Below, in pieces: positions 1 to 12,226 of a stretch of 64,000 nucleotides of DNA. Both the position numbers and the translations under genes were made by a program. Source of the DNA: Aquilaria yunnanensis (Eukaryota; Streptophyta; Magnoliopsida; Malvales; Thymelaeaceae); NCBI GenBank assembly GCA_039654915.1, contig CM077599.1:18416501-18480500 (forward strand), written 5' to 3'. Numbering within the stretch: the stretch's first letter is position 1; each line of letters opens with the position of its first letter. Below the pieces are notes generated by a model. It was given only the letters and a program-made list of their open reading frames with translations. It made no database searches and was not told the origin of the DNA.

Positions 1-328
1 TTACTTTAATTGCAACTGCCACACTTTAGCAGTTGTAACCCTAACATATGCTATCACAAGTAGTAAAATCTCAAAAATTTGAGTGTCAAATCACATGGAA
101 GTGAATTAAGAAATATAAATTAAAGGTTTTTAACAAGGAAAGTATTTGTGCAATATATGATTAAGTGTTGTTTAAAACTCAAATTCAAATAAATAGCTAA
201 GGTTATGGGTTTCACTTTTAGTGCATCAATTATGGTTAATTTTAGCCCGTCTTACTACTCAATTAAGATCTACACATAAAGAAATTCTCAATCGATGAAT
301 TTAATAATCAAATTTCAGAAATATTATA

Positions 329-560
329 CTCTCTTCGTCCCATAAATTTTGATACATTTGACTTTTTGTTGTATTTTGACTCAATTTTATTCATATTATT
401 ATTTGTTAGAAAAAATCAAAAAAAAATATTTAGAAACTACATATCTTAAATTATCATTCATATACAAAGATTTTTTATTTATATATTAGAATGTTGAAAA
501 TAAAAAATCATAGATTAATTGCCAAAAACAAATGGGGCAAAACTTTTGGGACGGAGGGAG
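329..560. mobile_element. Stowaway-like MITE (Tc1/mariner type)
   Basis: The ends are inverted copies of the familiar plant motif: CTCTCTTCGTCCC on the left and GGGACGGAGGGAG on the right. Each end is flanked by TA (327-328 and 561-562), the target duplication of Tc1/mariner elements. The interior is AT-rich and non-coding, and the length of about 232 bp fits the family. Confidence 0.85.
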
Positions 561-562
561 TA

Positions 563-2672
563 CATGATTTAGTATTAGCCTTCACTGATCTTATAACTAC
601 AATACTTGCAAATCGGTAAAAAGAATCCATCATGTCAACTTTTATCCATAACAACTCAAGATTCCAATATAGCTGGCAAAGTCAAGTATTATAAAATGAA
701 TCAAGTGGCTTTTGTGGCAATAATTAATTATGATGAATTAAGATTCTCACTTAACAAATAGAGTAGCTAAATCAATTAAGAAAATTAATACCAATAATGT
801 TAGGATCCATTCAAATTAGTCATAACTTTTAGACCAAAAGTTTCACTCTTTCACCGTAGCTAAAGAAAAATTAGTTAGACATAATAAGAATAAACAACAT
901 ATATAAAGATGAAATAGACATAGATTGAAAGATTAATGTCAGAATAAGAAGAAAGTACATTGAACAGAGCTTTGGGATTGAAAACAAAAACAGAATCAAA
1001 AAAGGAAAGTTATGTTTGTACAAGAGCTCTAATTTTACTTAAGAACAAGCTTAATTTCGTTTTCCCTAAATTGCTTATTTATAGAGCCTCGGGGAAGGTA
1101 AAATATTAAATGGTAATTAGAATAGTGAAGATAAATTAATACAAATCAACAAAGATGGTTCAAACTTCTTTTATTTTTCGACCATCATACACATTGATTT
1201 AGTTCTTTCTCAAAACACAAGATTTGTAGATCTTTTCTTTAGCTTCGAAACAATATCTTAATCATTCAAAATTGACATCTGTAGCCCAAGTTATGATTTT
1301 TATACCAAATTTGCTCTTTATGGCACTACAGAATAGATGATTTTATTTATAACTAAATTTCGGCAATGAAAACAATTAAACTAGTTCTTATCATGTGAAG
1401 TACAGTTATAAATGAAATTCTAACATTCATAGCTCTAGATATGATTTTTCTCGTAAATGATTACCAAGTATGTGAATGATGGAATTAATTCTATTTGTAA
1501 GCCAAATTTAGCCTTTTCTATCTCTTAATTAGACTGGACCACAAACTAAAAATTATAGACATTTGAGGCCCTGAAAATTGGTCCAAAAATTATGAAATAT
1601 GATGGTGAATGGTAAATATAGATGAATAATAACCCAATACAATAACTGTTCAAATTAGATAAATTAATTATACTTAAAATATATAATAATGATTTAAACT
1701 TTTAATAATTACACACTTATGAATATTCATCACCGACCTGTTAACCCTGCCATGCACTTCGTCAAAGCCAACCAGCCTATTGTATCCTATAACCCGGACA
1801 AATCACAAATGAAGCACAATTCTTAAAATCACAAATCACAATTGAAAGTAATTCTTAAGATCTCAAACACAAACCTGATAGTACATTGACAAAGAAAACA
1901 TAGTCAATTTCCCAAAATACCAAAACAATATAGTCTGTCAATGCTTATCCCAAACATGAGCATAGAAGAATCGCAAACAAACCTAAAAGATGAACTCAAA
2001 TCCTCCTGCTCTGTTCTCTTTTGTTTTGAAGAAGACAAGAATACGAAGAAAAGATGGGACTCCGTCACTACTCTGCAGCCTCCGTCTGCCGTCCGTCATC
2101 CCTCCCTTGGCGACTCCTCTGCAGCCTCCTTCCTCGCCAGCCCTTGATCTCCCCAACCGTTCCGCCACTACTATTGGCGGTGTCGCAGCTTCGACCAATT
2201 AAAATTAAAGACCAGAAAATCAGCTTGCATGGCCATCCTCGATCTCACCGGAATTCTGTACCCAGAAACAACGGAATCCTCCGTTGGCTCATGGAGAAGA
2301 AGAATCAGCCATTGTCCACTCACCCATTTGATTCCCAAAAGTTGACCATCGGTTCAGGCCCAATTCTCCACGGCCGAGTCATTAGTCGAGTCCACCATCT
2401 TTTTTATGCTGACGAACTGAGAAAGCTCATGGAGATGCAACGGAGCCAAGTCTAACGTGGAAGGGACTCTGTGGTGTGTTTTTAAATTTGGGAAATTCAT
2501 TTTCTTAAATCATGGAAAGTATCAATTTCTTGTTGTTTTTATGGTAAAAATTGAAATTTTAATAGCAATTAGCCATGGATTTTGGGTGGAGAGAGGGAGA
2601 GAGCGTGAGTGATGTAAGGAGGGGTTCTCTGATGGTGGTTTCGGGTGGGTTGAGGGAGAGAGGGTAAGTAAT
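563..2672. other. AT-rich spacer without a recognised gene
   Basis: Mostly AT-rich sequence. Around 1738-1790 the minus strand has a short open stretch bounded by AG and GT (reads YNRLVGFDEVHGRVN) that could be a relic exon; I cannot assign it. A GC-richer island at 2050-2455 has a 133-codon plus-strand frame rich in Ser, Pro, Leu and Arg, with no recognisable domain and overlapping open frames on both strands. It may be a gene fragment; I do not call it a gene. Confidence 0.4.
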
Positions 2673-2680
2673 GTGAAAAC

Positions 2681-3648
2681 TAGGGGTGAGTATGGGTTGG
2701 GTAAATTTGAAACCGAAATTGAAATCGAACCACTCCATTGGGTTGGGTTAAGTTAGGTAAAAATTGATCATGGTTCTTGGGTTGGTTCCATATATAAGAG
2801 AATCGACGGTTTTTGGGTTGGTTCTGGTTCTATATAGAACCAACCCGAGGTGGAACCGAACCTGAGATATATATATATAATTATATAATAAAAATTATAG
2901 TATTACTAATATATCCATACACACACACACATATATTTCTTTGAAGTATTATGATGGTTATTTTGTGTTTTTATATTAAACTCTTAAACTGATGTTTCAA
3001 ATTGAAACAGTATGGAAGTTGTGAGATCATTTACGAAATTTCTCTATATTTACTTAAATCACTTTGCTTCATAGACCCACCACTCCTAAGTCATTTTGCT
3101 TTCTATCTTTCATTCCAGACTACTCTTTACGATACAATTATAATATTTTTTTCATTTGAGTCATACAAAATTAAAAATTTATGACATCAACATATTTTAG
3201 GTTTGGATACTGAATAAGATGGTCTTAAAAACTCAATTTTTCATATTGAATGTCATACCAATATTGAAATTACTGGAATGAAGTAAACTAATTGAGATAA
3301 AAGATGCATCACAAGCAACTCTTTTGAACCATTTTTGTAAGAACAACATTTTAAACTCTTTTGAATATATCTAAGTACATATATTTAAATATTAATTTAA
3401 TTGTATATTATGTTGAATATGTCATAAAACTGATTATCAATGTAGATTCATTGAATTTTGATATTGTTATAGGTATATGGTATAAACTGAAAAACCCGAG
3501 AACCAGAACCGAGAAACCCAGAACCATGGTTCTGGTTCTATTCGGTTCTCGGTTCTGGGTTGGGTAGAAAAATTTTGGAACCGAGACCATTTTGGGTTGG
3601 TTCGGTTCCACCATAAAACTGAACCAACCCAACTCATGCTCACTCCTA
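2681..3648. mobile_element. non-autonomous hAT element
   Basis: The ends are TAGGGGTGAGTATGGGTTGG on the left and, reverse-complemented, TAGGAGTGAGCATGAGTTGG on the right. They are flanked by 8 bp copies GTGAAAAC (2673-2680) and GTGAAAAG (3649-3656), 7 of 8 identical, the hAT duplication length. Subterminal GGTTGG / GGTTC-type repeats in opposite orientation sit at each end, as hAT transposase binding regions do. The AT-rich interior has no transposase frame. Confidence 0.85.
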
Positions 3649-3764
3649 GTGAAAAGGATGGTTGAATGTTAGATTTATAAGTTTTAGGGTGTTTGGAGTT
3701 GAATGTAAAAAAAATAAGGACTAGATTGGACATTTTCTACCGATTATTTTGTTAAAGTGAGATG

Positions 3765-4961
3765 GGGTTAATTGCGTCCGTGACCCTAATATTTTGTCAT
3801 TATTTTATTTTAGACCATAACTTTAAAATCTTGCATTGAAAGTCATTATCCTCAGGTTATTATGGATCAACTGCTATTGATTTTGTGTAAAATGAAGAAT
3901 AAAACAATAAAAACATAACTTGAAACCCAGAAACCCATAAACCCATCACCAGTGAATTCTTCGGTAGCGACTTCTGCCTCTTCTCCTGCTCCTCTACCCA
4001 TCACCGGCGAAATCCTCTCTCTCTTCCTCAACACCCTTCATCGATGCTGATCCTTTTCATTGACACCCTAATAGTTTGGCTTCTAATTCCCCTTTGCTTC
4101 TCCCAATCTCAGTTTATTTTGATTCACAATCAGAGCTTTTTCTAAATATGGCTGGAACCCTTTGTTGGAAACCATGAGGGTTTGTGAAGACTGCAGAAAA
4201 GTTTTTAGCTTTGGGAAGGCTTACGACAGTCACAAGTGGATCCACGCCTAACCCACAAAGGCTTCAACAACTAAACCAACTCTGGTCAAGAAAGAGGACC
4301 AACAACCACTACTCCTCCATGAACTCCGATTCCATTTTGAAGAACTAATGATTCGCTACTGACGGTTGGCCTTTGTAGAGTTTGAATTAAAGTACAAAAG
4401 CCCCATGATTTGTGGACCTAATTTTTTCTGCCTCCCATCAGTAATCTTCAACCCATAAATCAATTTCTTCCTCGACCGGTTTCTTCCTCTGAGCAATGTT
4501 CTGTCCTTCTACCACCCCTCTTTCCCTGCCAGCCCGACACCTTCACGCCAATGTCGCCCAGTTTGAATTCGCCCTCAAATTCACCGAATCGCCCGACTCT
4601 GAGAGGAGGGGGAGAACAGACAGTGAAAATTAGAAGGTGAGAGAGTAGACAGCAAAAATCAAGCGAAAATTAGGTGAAAGAACAAATGTGGCAAATTATT
4701 TTCTTTTTTTTTTTTTCTTCATATTTTCCAGTTTTTCATTAGTTTTCTTTTTTTTTTTTTCACATCATTGCCAATAATTAATTATTGTGCCAACATGGCC
4801 AATCACCCCATACTGACATGTCACATTGAACTTTTTTTGTCTTTCAAATATTTAAAATGGAACAATAAATTGGGGTTATGGACTTTTCATGCAATATTTC
4901 GAGATTAAAGTAAAAAATATAATAATAATAATAAATTAGGGGTTATGGATGCAATTAACCC
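3765..4961. mobile_element. TIR element with captured gene pieces (MULE-like)
   Basis: About 100 bp of imperfect inverted terminal repeat begins GGGTTAATTGCGTCCGTGAC on the left and GGGTTAATTGCATCCATAAC on the right (reverse complement). I see no clear 9 bp target duplication, so it is probably old. The interior (about 3960-4620) is GC-richer and contains pieces that look like exons, including the zinc finger listed separately. This pattern fits a Pack-MULE. The right end of a relative is at 12468. Confidence 0.65.
4174..4251 (+). pseudogene. captured C2H2 zinc-finger fragment
   Basis: A 25-residue open frame, ATG to TAA, reads CEDCRKVFSFGKAYDSHKWI in its core. It has exact C2H2 spacing: Cys4 and Cys7 (x2), then His20 and His24 (x3), with x12 between the pairs, a Phe at position 11, and Tyr17 where Leu is usual. 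It lies inside the TIR element at 3765-4961 and has no further finger or EAR motif. I read it as a captured fragment of a plant C2H2 protein. Confidence 0.55.
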
Positions 4962-7013
4962 AAGTTAATAGTGAAAGCGACGGCAGAGTCCTAGACAAGG
5001 CGTGTTATATCGTCAAGACAAAGCGAAGTTTTGTGACCTGGTTGGGGAAAAGAAAACAGGACCAATATAGAGTTTACCCTTATTATTACTACTACTACTA
5101 AAGTGATGGAAATCATAAAAGTTATCAAATTATAGTTTTTAATATTAAATATTAAAAAAAACTATTATAACCATTCAAAAATTGTCTCAACCTCTAATGC
5201 TAATAATTCCTAAAACTAAGCTATAGTTGGTGTTGGAGTGTTTTTTAAAAAAAAAACAAATAGTAATTTGGTAAGAATTTTATTTTGTATTCAGAAACAT
5301 ATGTACAAGTAAAAGGACATTAAGAGGTAGTTTATAGTTAAGGTAAAGATGAAATTTCTATTTTTCTAGGATCTGGAAGGTTAATAAACCAATACAATTA
5401 GTATTTTATGGGAAGTCTAGTGGAGACAGGATTCGAACCTCTGGTGTATTAAGCCTCAACCGCTTGGAAAAGAAAGAAGAATTGAACTTTTATTTATTAG
5501 TACAGGTTTAGTTTAGAACGAGGTCTAAAAGGCCCGCGTGTTGCGGCGGTTACATGATGTTATAATATTAAGCAAAATAATAATGAAAAATAAGTAATAA
5601 AAATAGTTTGGGAATCCAGAGAGAAAATATAAAAACCTTATACATTAAGAGTTTAACAATTAACTTAGGAAAAGTTAAGGAAAAAAATCTCTATTTCAAT
5701 AAAAAAAAATGAACTATCATGAACACTGTTTTAGTTTAGAAAACAATACATCATTAAAAAAATCAAGAGATCAAACAAAAATACTATACTTAAGTAGTTA
5801 CTAAGTTCAAGGTCTAAAACGTCAAGCTGATCAAAATCAGGATCTAATAATAGGAAATGGAAATAATATAGGCACTAGAAATGCGTTTCACCAAAAAGAA
5901 ATGCAAAACAATATGAAAGTGGGAGAATAGCAAAACAGACCCTTAAAAAGTTCTTATCTTTAAAAAATCTAACAAGCTTCTAAAAGAAGCAATCACATAA
6001 AAAAAATCAAATGAAAAAGAAAGCTGCAGCTCAACCCAAAACTGAGAGACAAAAGCAGAAAGACACTGTAGTTTCGGACATTAACCCGAAAACGGCTTTT
6101 AGTATATAGTATGATGGATAATGCTTGATTACCGTAGTCAACACTACCTATAATCTCTTGGACCTTTCCATGGCCTACGTCGTTCAAGATGTTTCCGAGA
6201 AATTATGAACATTACTTAACCATTAAGGTCCAAGAGAAATATTTAACCCAAAATAAGCATATCAAATTGAAGGGTTAATTTAGGCATTACCGACAAATAC
6301 AATTCTGGTGTTGGTATTTCTTTCTAGAGGGCATTTGATTTCCTTTGCAGAGAAGTAAACCATAGTACATTAATTAGTCATGAACGGAAAATGACTTTGA
6401 GACATCTCTATAAGTCCCGATTTCTTGAGTTGAGATTTCTGGTATGCTCTCCATTTGCCTTGACCAAGACCTTAATGAGTAAAGGAAATGAAGAAAGGGA
6501 CCCTTCTTAAAGGAGTGCTTAGGCCATGCCTTTTCTTTAGAGAAGGGACACAGCATCTCCTTTTCAAGACACACTTTATTCCTTTTAGGGGTTTAGATTC
6601 CCCCTCTTAACACAAGGCAATCTATAATAACATCCAGATGAGACAACCATCTTTTGTCATCAGACGTTCTTTATTATTATTATTATTATTATCAAACATC
6701 AGACGTTCTTAATGTGTTCCCCTAAACAAACTACAGGTAATTCAGGACAGACTCAACTCACAAAACTTGTTACATCACGTGCAAGTATAGATTCACTTTG
6801 CGTTGTATGCTATGGGACATCACATCTAGAACCAAGCCTCATGGAATATGAGCCATTAGTCCATTCCCAGCTCCAATTACCATAGAAACACAAATGAATT
6901 AAACATGATATCAACCATTGAAAGAAGTCTGACAAACTGCATATTATACAATATCGGCGAACTCCAGGGTGCAGTTGTATAATTCTTTTGCCGTCGATGC
7001 AGTACTTATGTTT
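4962..7013. other. spacer and ARPC3 3' flank
   Basis: AT-rich sequence without a recognisable coding gene. It holds a tRNA-derived SINE-like remnant (5340-5468), a short TTA microsatellite (about 6670-6692) and, at its right end, the 3' untranslated region of the minus-strand ARPC3 gene. Confidence 0.5.
5340..5468 (-). repeat. tRNA-derived SINE-like remnant
   Basis: On the minus strand the sequence starts with an A-box-like AAGCGGTTGAGGC and, about 30 bp on, has a B box GAGGTTCGAATCCTG, the pol III promoter layout of tRNA-derived SINEs. It does not fold as a tRNA and has no anticodon arm. No target duplication was found. Confidence 0.4.
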
Positions 7014-8182
7014 TCAACAGCTGATGATGTTCATAAATTTCCTCTTTGCAAATGCCAACCACCATTTATTTGGGGTTCCGTTGGGCCTATAAGCAACACT
7101 TAATAGTCTCCCACTTGTTTCCTCTCTTATTTGTCTCAGGTAATCACGAAACAGCTCTGCAAGCAAGAGTGGCAAATTGTAGGGAAGCAGCTGATGGAGA
7201 ACCGTCAGTAACAAAATCAACAAACAATGTTGAAATTACATCTTGTTTAAGCACTCAATTAGGTGGAAAACTCTAGATAAGTTTCATATCAATTGGACAA
7301 CCATGCAAGATGCTACCTCTGACATCTTGGTTAGCCAACAAAGAATCATATCAAGTGAATTTAAGACTCAGAATTATGGAGGCAATGTTAATAAGTATCT
7401 AGATTTGTCAACCATTGGCCTTTCACGTAACATAAGTTAGAGATGTGCAGCCTATCTATTGTCCAGTAAAAATAAGTTTGTAAAATCTAAAACATTTAGA
7501 AAAGCTTTGCAATGTGTAATGCCACCATGCAACCCAAAAGAAGAGAGATTTTACCTGCTTCCTCGTGTGATTGAGGAAGAGGGAAAAGGCCGGGGAAAGG
7601 AAAACCGGACTCCCCAGGCACAGGAACATTTTCCAAACCCAAGTTGATTATGGCCTTAGTACCTTCTGCGAGTGTTCTACATCCCTCAAGCCTCTTCAAA
7701 GCCACGTTCATGTAGAAAGTCAAATATATAAGGAGCTTATCAGCAGCACTTTTGATATCAAAGTTTCTAAAGAACACATTGGCACGAAAGAATGTGATGG
7801 CCTCGTCCACAATGTCAGTTCTATCTGCTCAAAGTTCACAAATCATTTATCTCACTGGTTAGAACAAAACAACAAAAGAGCATACCGTCATTGTCTGCAA
7901 CATCATAAAATAAATTGAAGATCTTAGAGCAGACCAAACCTTGATCTGAAACAGGGGCAGGACCCTTGATATGGCTTTTTAAAGGAAGCAAAGGGCACCC
8001 ACAAGCTTTGGTGATCCCTTCCTCATCAACAAAACTGGAGTGATAAACCTGCAACCATATATATTTCTCCTCACTTACCGGTAAATGTGTTAATTAACGT
8101 TATAAATACCATAAAAAATAAAAAAATAGATATTCCAATAGAAAAAAAGAGAAATGAACAGAAAAGTTATTTTAGTTACCAT
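7014..8182 (-). CDS. ARPC3: actin-related protein 2/3 complex subunit 3
   Basis: Encodes the p21 subunit of the ARP2/3 complex, which nucleates branched actin filaments in the cytoplasm. Coding exons on the minus strand: 8180-8182, 7940-8048, 7555-7824, 7014-7156, joined at GT-AG sites in phase, giving 525 nt or 174 aa, the usual family length. The first coding exon contributes only the ATG; exon 2 starts VYHSSFVDEEG. Family stretches visible in order are KACGCPLLPLKSHIKGPAP, FFRANVFFRNFDIKSAADKL, LEGCRTLAEGTKAIINLGLE and TSGRLLSVAYRPNGTPNKWW; the end is KRKFMNIISC. The 5' leader extends at least to about 8330. No stop or frameshift is seen, so the gene is probably functional. Identification is very secure; the leader boundary is inferred. 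Confidence 0.95.
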
Positions 8183-8330
8183 TGTTTTCTTAATGTCTTC
8201 AGAAAACAAACTAGAGCTTCAAGCCTAACGTATAATTGAAGAGTTCGAATCACGAAACCGCTTCCAAACGCACCTGCCACGCTGAACCCAAACCCGAATC
8301 AGGGGAACCCTAAAAGCTCAGAAAGAAATG

Positions 8331-9188
8331 GAAGGAATTTGGTGAAGAGATGGAGAAACAGAAGAGGAACAACATTAACCCGCTTCGTCGTACAAGGCGC
8401 ATTAGATGAATGGACCGAGATCGAAAGCGTCAGAGGAGAGGCGAGGCAGGAAAGGCACGAAATTGACCTCCTCCTTCCCAATCGACCAACAACTAGGGAG
8501 GCGTTTTGCAGTTCTCAGATCCAACCGAAGGTTGGGACTTGGGGGCCGGGACTTGTCACTTGTATGCATATGTGGCCACTCAACGTTCTACAAATGTGCA
8601 ATCTTGCCACCATATTACGAGTTATCGGTGAACTCACTGCTCAGTTCTTCACAAATCCACTATTGGTTTCACCCGCGGCTCTTTCAAACCACCGCTCTTT
8701 TAGTTCAACTGGTCAGTACAATATATTGTTGCCATGCAAAATCAACTTGAAGATTGGCCATCAATTATTTAACTGGCTTTCAACATCTGCTAGATTTATA
8801 AATGTGAGCACCAATTAACAATTAATCATGGCAGATTTGGCAGATTTGGGCTAAGAATATGACCCTATTTGGGAATAATTTTTATAATTAGTGTTAAAAT
8901 TTTAAACAATTTATTAATAGTTGAGACAATGGTGGACCTATATAGGGGTGGGGGTGCTACCGCCGTGGGAATTTTAAAAATACATGGAGATCATATATTA
9001 ATGGCTATTTTGTCAAAAGTTAGGGCCAAGTGTGAAATAAAAACATAAAGGTTGAGGACAATAAGACATGCAGTAGGAAGATGGGGGTCACATGCATAAT
9101 TCTCCCCTAAGCAACTGAACCGCCTTCGCCTCTCAAGCCAATATTTCTAGTTACACTTTGGATGGAGATTAAACTATTGAAGTTAAAA
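8331..9188. other. ARPC3 upstream spacer with one orphan TIR end
   Basis: Contains the promoter side of ARPC3. Overlapping plus-strand frames at 8339-8818 have no recognisable domain. At about 8930-9106 the sequence ends in GGGGGTCACATGCATAATTC, the same style of terminus as the GGGTTAATT elements here, but no matching left end was found, so it is a one-ended remnant. Confidence 0.4.
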
Positions 9189-9600
9189 GAACTACCATAA
9201 AAGAATAAACAATAACTTATAAAAAAAATAAGAAATTAAGCAAAAAAAAAAATAACTACTAATATAAAAACAATTAGTTCATCTAGAGAAACAAGTATGA
9301 ACTAATAAAAGAATAATGAGTTGAACCAAAAGAATAAGTAGCTATACTAATAAACAAATAAATAGTTTATCTAAAAAAACAACTAGAAATAGATAAAAAA
9401 GACTAGAAAGTTGATCCAAAGGAACAAAAATCTACTAATAAAAGAACAACAAGTTTGTTTGAAAAAATAAACAGGAACTAATAAAAGAATAACAAGTTGA
9501 GCCAAATGAACAAATTGCTGCTGATAACAGAACAACTAGTTTATTAAAAAGAATTGGTAGAAACTGATAGAAAAACAAGATTTTGGTTATTCATTTATTT
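9189..9600 (+). repeat. degenerate tandem repeat, period about 87 bp
   Basis: Units start near 9189, 9299, 9385, 9474 and 9560. Each begins GAACTAATAAAAGAATAA or a variant, followed by AGTTGANCCAAANGAA, a CTACTAATAAA block and an AAGTTTRTTT block. Spacing between the better units is 86, 89 and 86 bp. Very A-rich and non-coding. Confidence 0.7.
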
Positions 9601-10046
9601 AATGTTAATTGTTCTGTGTTTGGAATAAATTAAATAATGAGTTATTTACTGTATTATTATTAATTTTGTCAATTTCATTTAATTTATATATCAATTGAAA
9701 ATTTATAATTTAATAATCCTACAAAGTATTTATTTAAAAAAAATAATTTGGAAAAAATTAAATATTTTAATTAAATTTTCTCTCTTTAAGTTAGGTACAG
9801 AAAAAAAATCATAAAAATTTAATTAATTTATGAAAATTATTTTCTCGAGTGATTGTTAAGTAGATAGAGTGTTATCTAATATTAGTTTTGAAAAAAAATG
9901 AAAAAATTTTAAATAATTAATTCTTTAATGCGCTTTTAAATGTATTAATTTGTTCATTTGACCAAATGTACTTGTGTTTTGGATCGGACTTAGCTAGAGC
10001 AAGACAGGGCCAAATTTCAGTTAAGCCTCAGGCTTGTGCTAGAGAG

Positions 10047-11028
10047 TAGGGGTGTTCATCAAACACGGTCAACTCATAAGACCAACTGCCCAAATCAAAT
10101 CAAGCCGATAGCAATGTAGGTTTTATGCGGGTTAAGGTCAAAGCGGACAGTGAAAAGATGAACCCGGTCATTCATGCGAGGTGGGGCAGATTCCAATTAT
10201 AAAACCCACATAAACCTGACTCGTCCCGCTTCTTCCCCTAATTCCTAAATTCTAATCTCTAATAACATAATAGCAATGCTCAGAACTCACTCATTTCTCT
10301 CTTGCCACGTAATTTATTTTTTACTTATTTATAACTATTTTTGACTGAGACATTTTTTGTGTGTAGAAATTAATGTAAAGCTTTGACCATTTTGTATACA
10401 TCTAGTTTTCATCATTAAGAATAAAAATTGATCAATATGACATACATATAACTTAAGGAGCGAAGAGACAAAAAATGAGAGAAAAAAGCTAGATTATTCA
10501 GTTACTTATGCAAGTTACTACAAGTAGGTTTTTGTTTATGATATATAGACTTGTGGTGATGAGTGTGAGCTTAACGTTTCTTGTCCACTTATTAATAACA
10601 AGGTTATTTGAGTTTTGAGATCATTATTTGAATCCAAAGTAGGTTTAAACCATACTTGCTTTTTGTAGGTTTTTTTATTTTGTATTATTGTTACACAATT
10701 GATTTGAATTCTTTCTAAGAATTTTATGCACATGAAATTTTATTTGAATTGAGACTTCTTTTTTGTAGAAATTAAAACTTAAAGTATAATTGTATGTTTT
10801 TTCACTTATTTATAATTGTTTTGGATAAAAATTATTGTCTTATAGGAGAATATAAAAAACCTAGTCATACTGAACTGACCCAAACCAATTTTTATGCAAC
10901 TTAAGGTTGTCACTAGGTTTATGAGTATGCAGGTAGGGTTGGGTAGTGAACTGGGAAAACCAGTCAATGATACGAGTAGGGTCGGGTTGAGCTAAAACTC
11001 GATCATACCTGACCCATAAACACCCTTA
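10047..11028. mobile_element. non-autonomous hAT element
   Basis: Left end TAGGGGTGTTCATC; right end, reverse-complemented, TAAGGGTGTTTATGGGTCAG. Flanking 8 bp copies CTAGAGAG (10039-10046) and CTAAAGAG (11029-11036) match at 7 of 8. GGGTC/GGTCA-rich subterminal regions lie at both ends. The interior is AT-rich with no transposase. Confidence 0.8.
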
Positions 11029-11036
11029 CTAAAGAG

Positions 11037-11739
11037 AATGTATAGACCTTGCTAAAGTGGTCATGTTACAATAAAGGTTCAAATCTGAGCTCTAACTAGG
11101 TCTGAAGTTGCGATCGCGATTGAATCACGATTTTCTTTATCCCTTGATCGATGAACTATGAATCGCACACAAACAACAACAGACTCTAGGCTTGTAGAAG
11201 TAAAGGACAATGAGATTGGTGAGAGGCTTGGTGATGGGAGGCCTTAACATCAGGCAACTGCAACAATTTCACAATGGACTTTATATTTGACATGGGTGAA
11301 CAAACCAGTGGCATTGGGTGGCGACTTTGGCTCATTGTGGCATTGCAGCAACAATAGTGAGCATGTGTGACGTTCTGAGCTTGGCTGGAGGGTGGAGAAT
11401 GGTGGTGGCAATTAGGCTTGGAAACGAATTATGCTAAACTCTTGCACCTCACCTGAAGATTGAAGCTCGGCTCATTAAGGATTAGCCTGGCTTAAGCTTG
11501 AGCTTACACTCGACGTGTTTGGTATTCAACAAACAAGGCTTAAAGGTTGGCTTAGTGATTTAATAGTCTCGAAGCTTAACTCGATGTTTGAGCTTAATTC
11601 AAGGAGTGTATTAGGATTTTCAGGGTAAGATTATTTTTCACAATTATATTATAATATTCTATTATTTTGTATATTAGGCTTGTTAAGCTCGATGAGTATT
11701 TGAGTCAAACATTATCAAGCTCGAAGTTTGGCCGTTAAG
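11037..11739. other. spacer with GAGCTCG/AAGCTC-rich hAT-like relic
   Basis: From about 11414 to 11745 the sequence has many CTCGA / AGCTTGAGC words like the subterminal parts of the hAT at 12882-15459, but I could not pair two ends or find a target duplication. No gene seen. Confidence 0.35.
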
Positions 11740-12168
11740 TATCCTAGAGGCATCGCCGCTAAGAAAACCCAACTCGAATTTCTGATTTTGTTCGCCAATA
11801 CCCTCCCTGCTGCTTTGCCCATCACCGACGAACTTTTCTCTCTGCCTCAACTCCCCCAGAACGATTGGACAATTGGACAACCATATTTGATGATTGGAAC
11901 AATGTGTGGGAGGATGATGGACGGCCAGATTCGACGATTGGTTGACAGTGTGGGAGGACGGCAATTCAACGATTTGAATGGTGTGGGGGAGGGCAATTTG
12001 GCGATTTAAGCCGGGCAAATGTACAGACTGATGGATAGACGGTGTGAAGGACAATGATTCCGCAATTTGAATGCTGGAGATTCAGACAGACAAACAGTAG
12101 CGGCCTGAATGAACAAAATTTTAGTTCGAAACTTTTCATTTTTATTTATTTATTATTATTGTTATTAC

Positions 12169-12226
<58 letters not shown>

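Noticed and set aside
1738..1790. Possible lone exon on the minus strand
   Set aside because: The frame is only about 16 residues and no neighbouring exon or family could be identified.
8299..8818. ORFs upstream of ARPC3 on both strands
   Set aside because: They overlap the ARPC3 leader/promoter and each other, with no domain or conserved motif.
11414..11745. Possible second hAT with AAGCTC-rich ends
   Set aside because: Ends cannot be paired and no 8 bp duplication is present.
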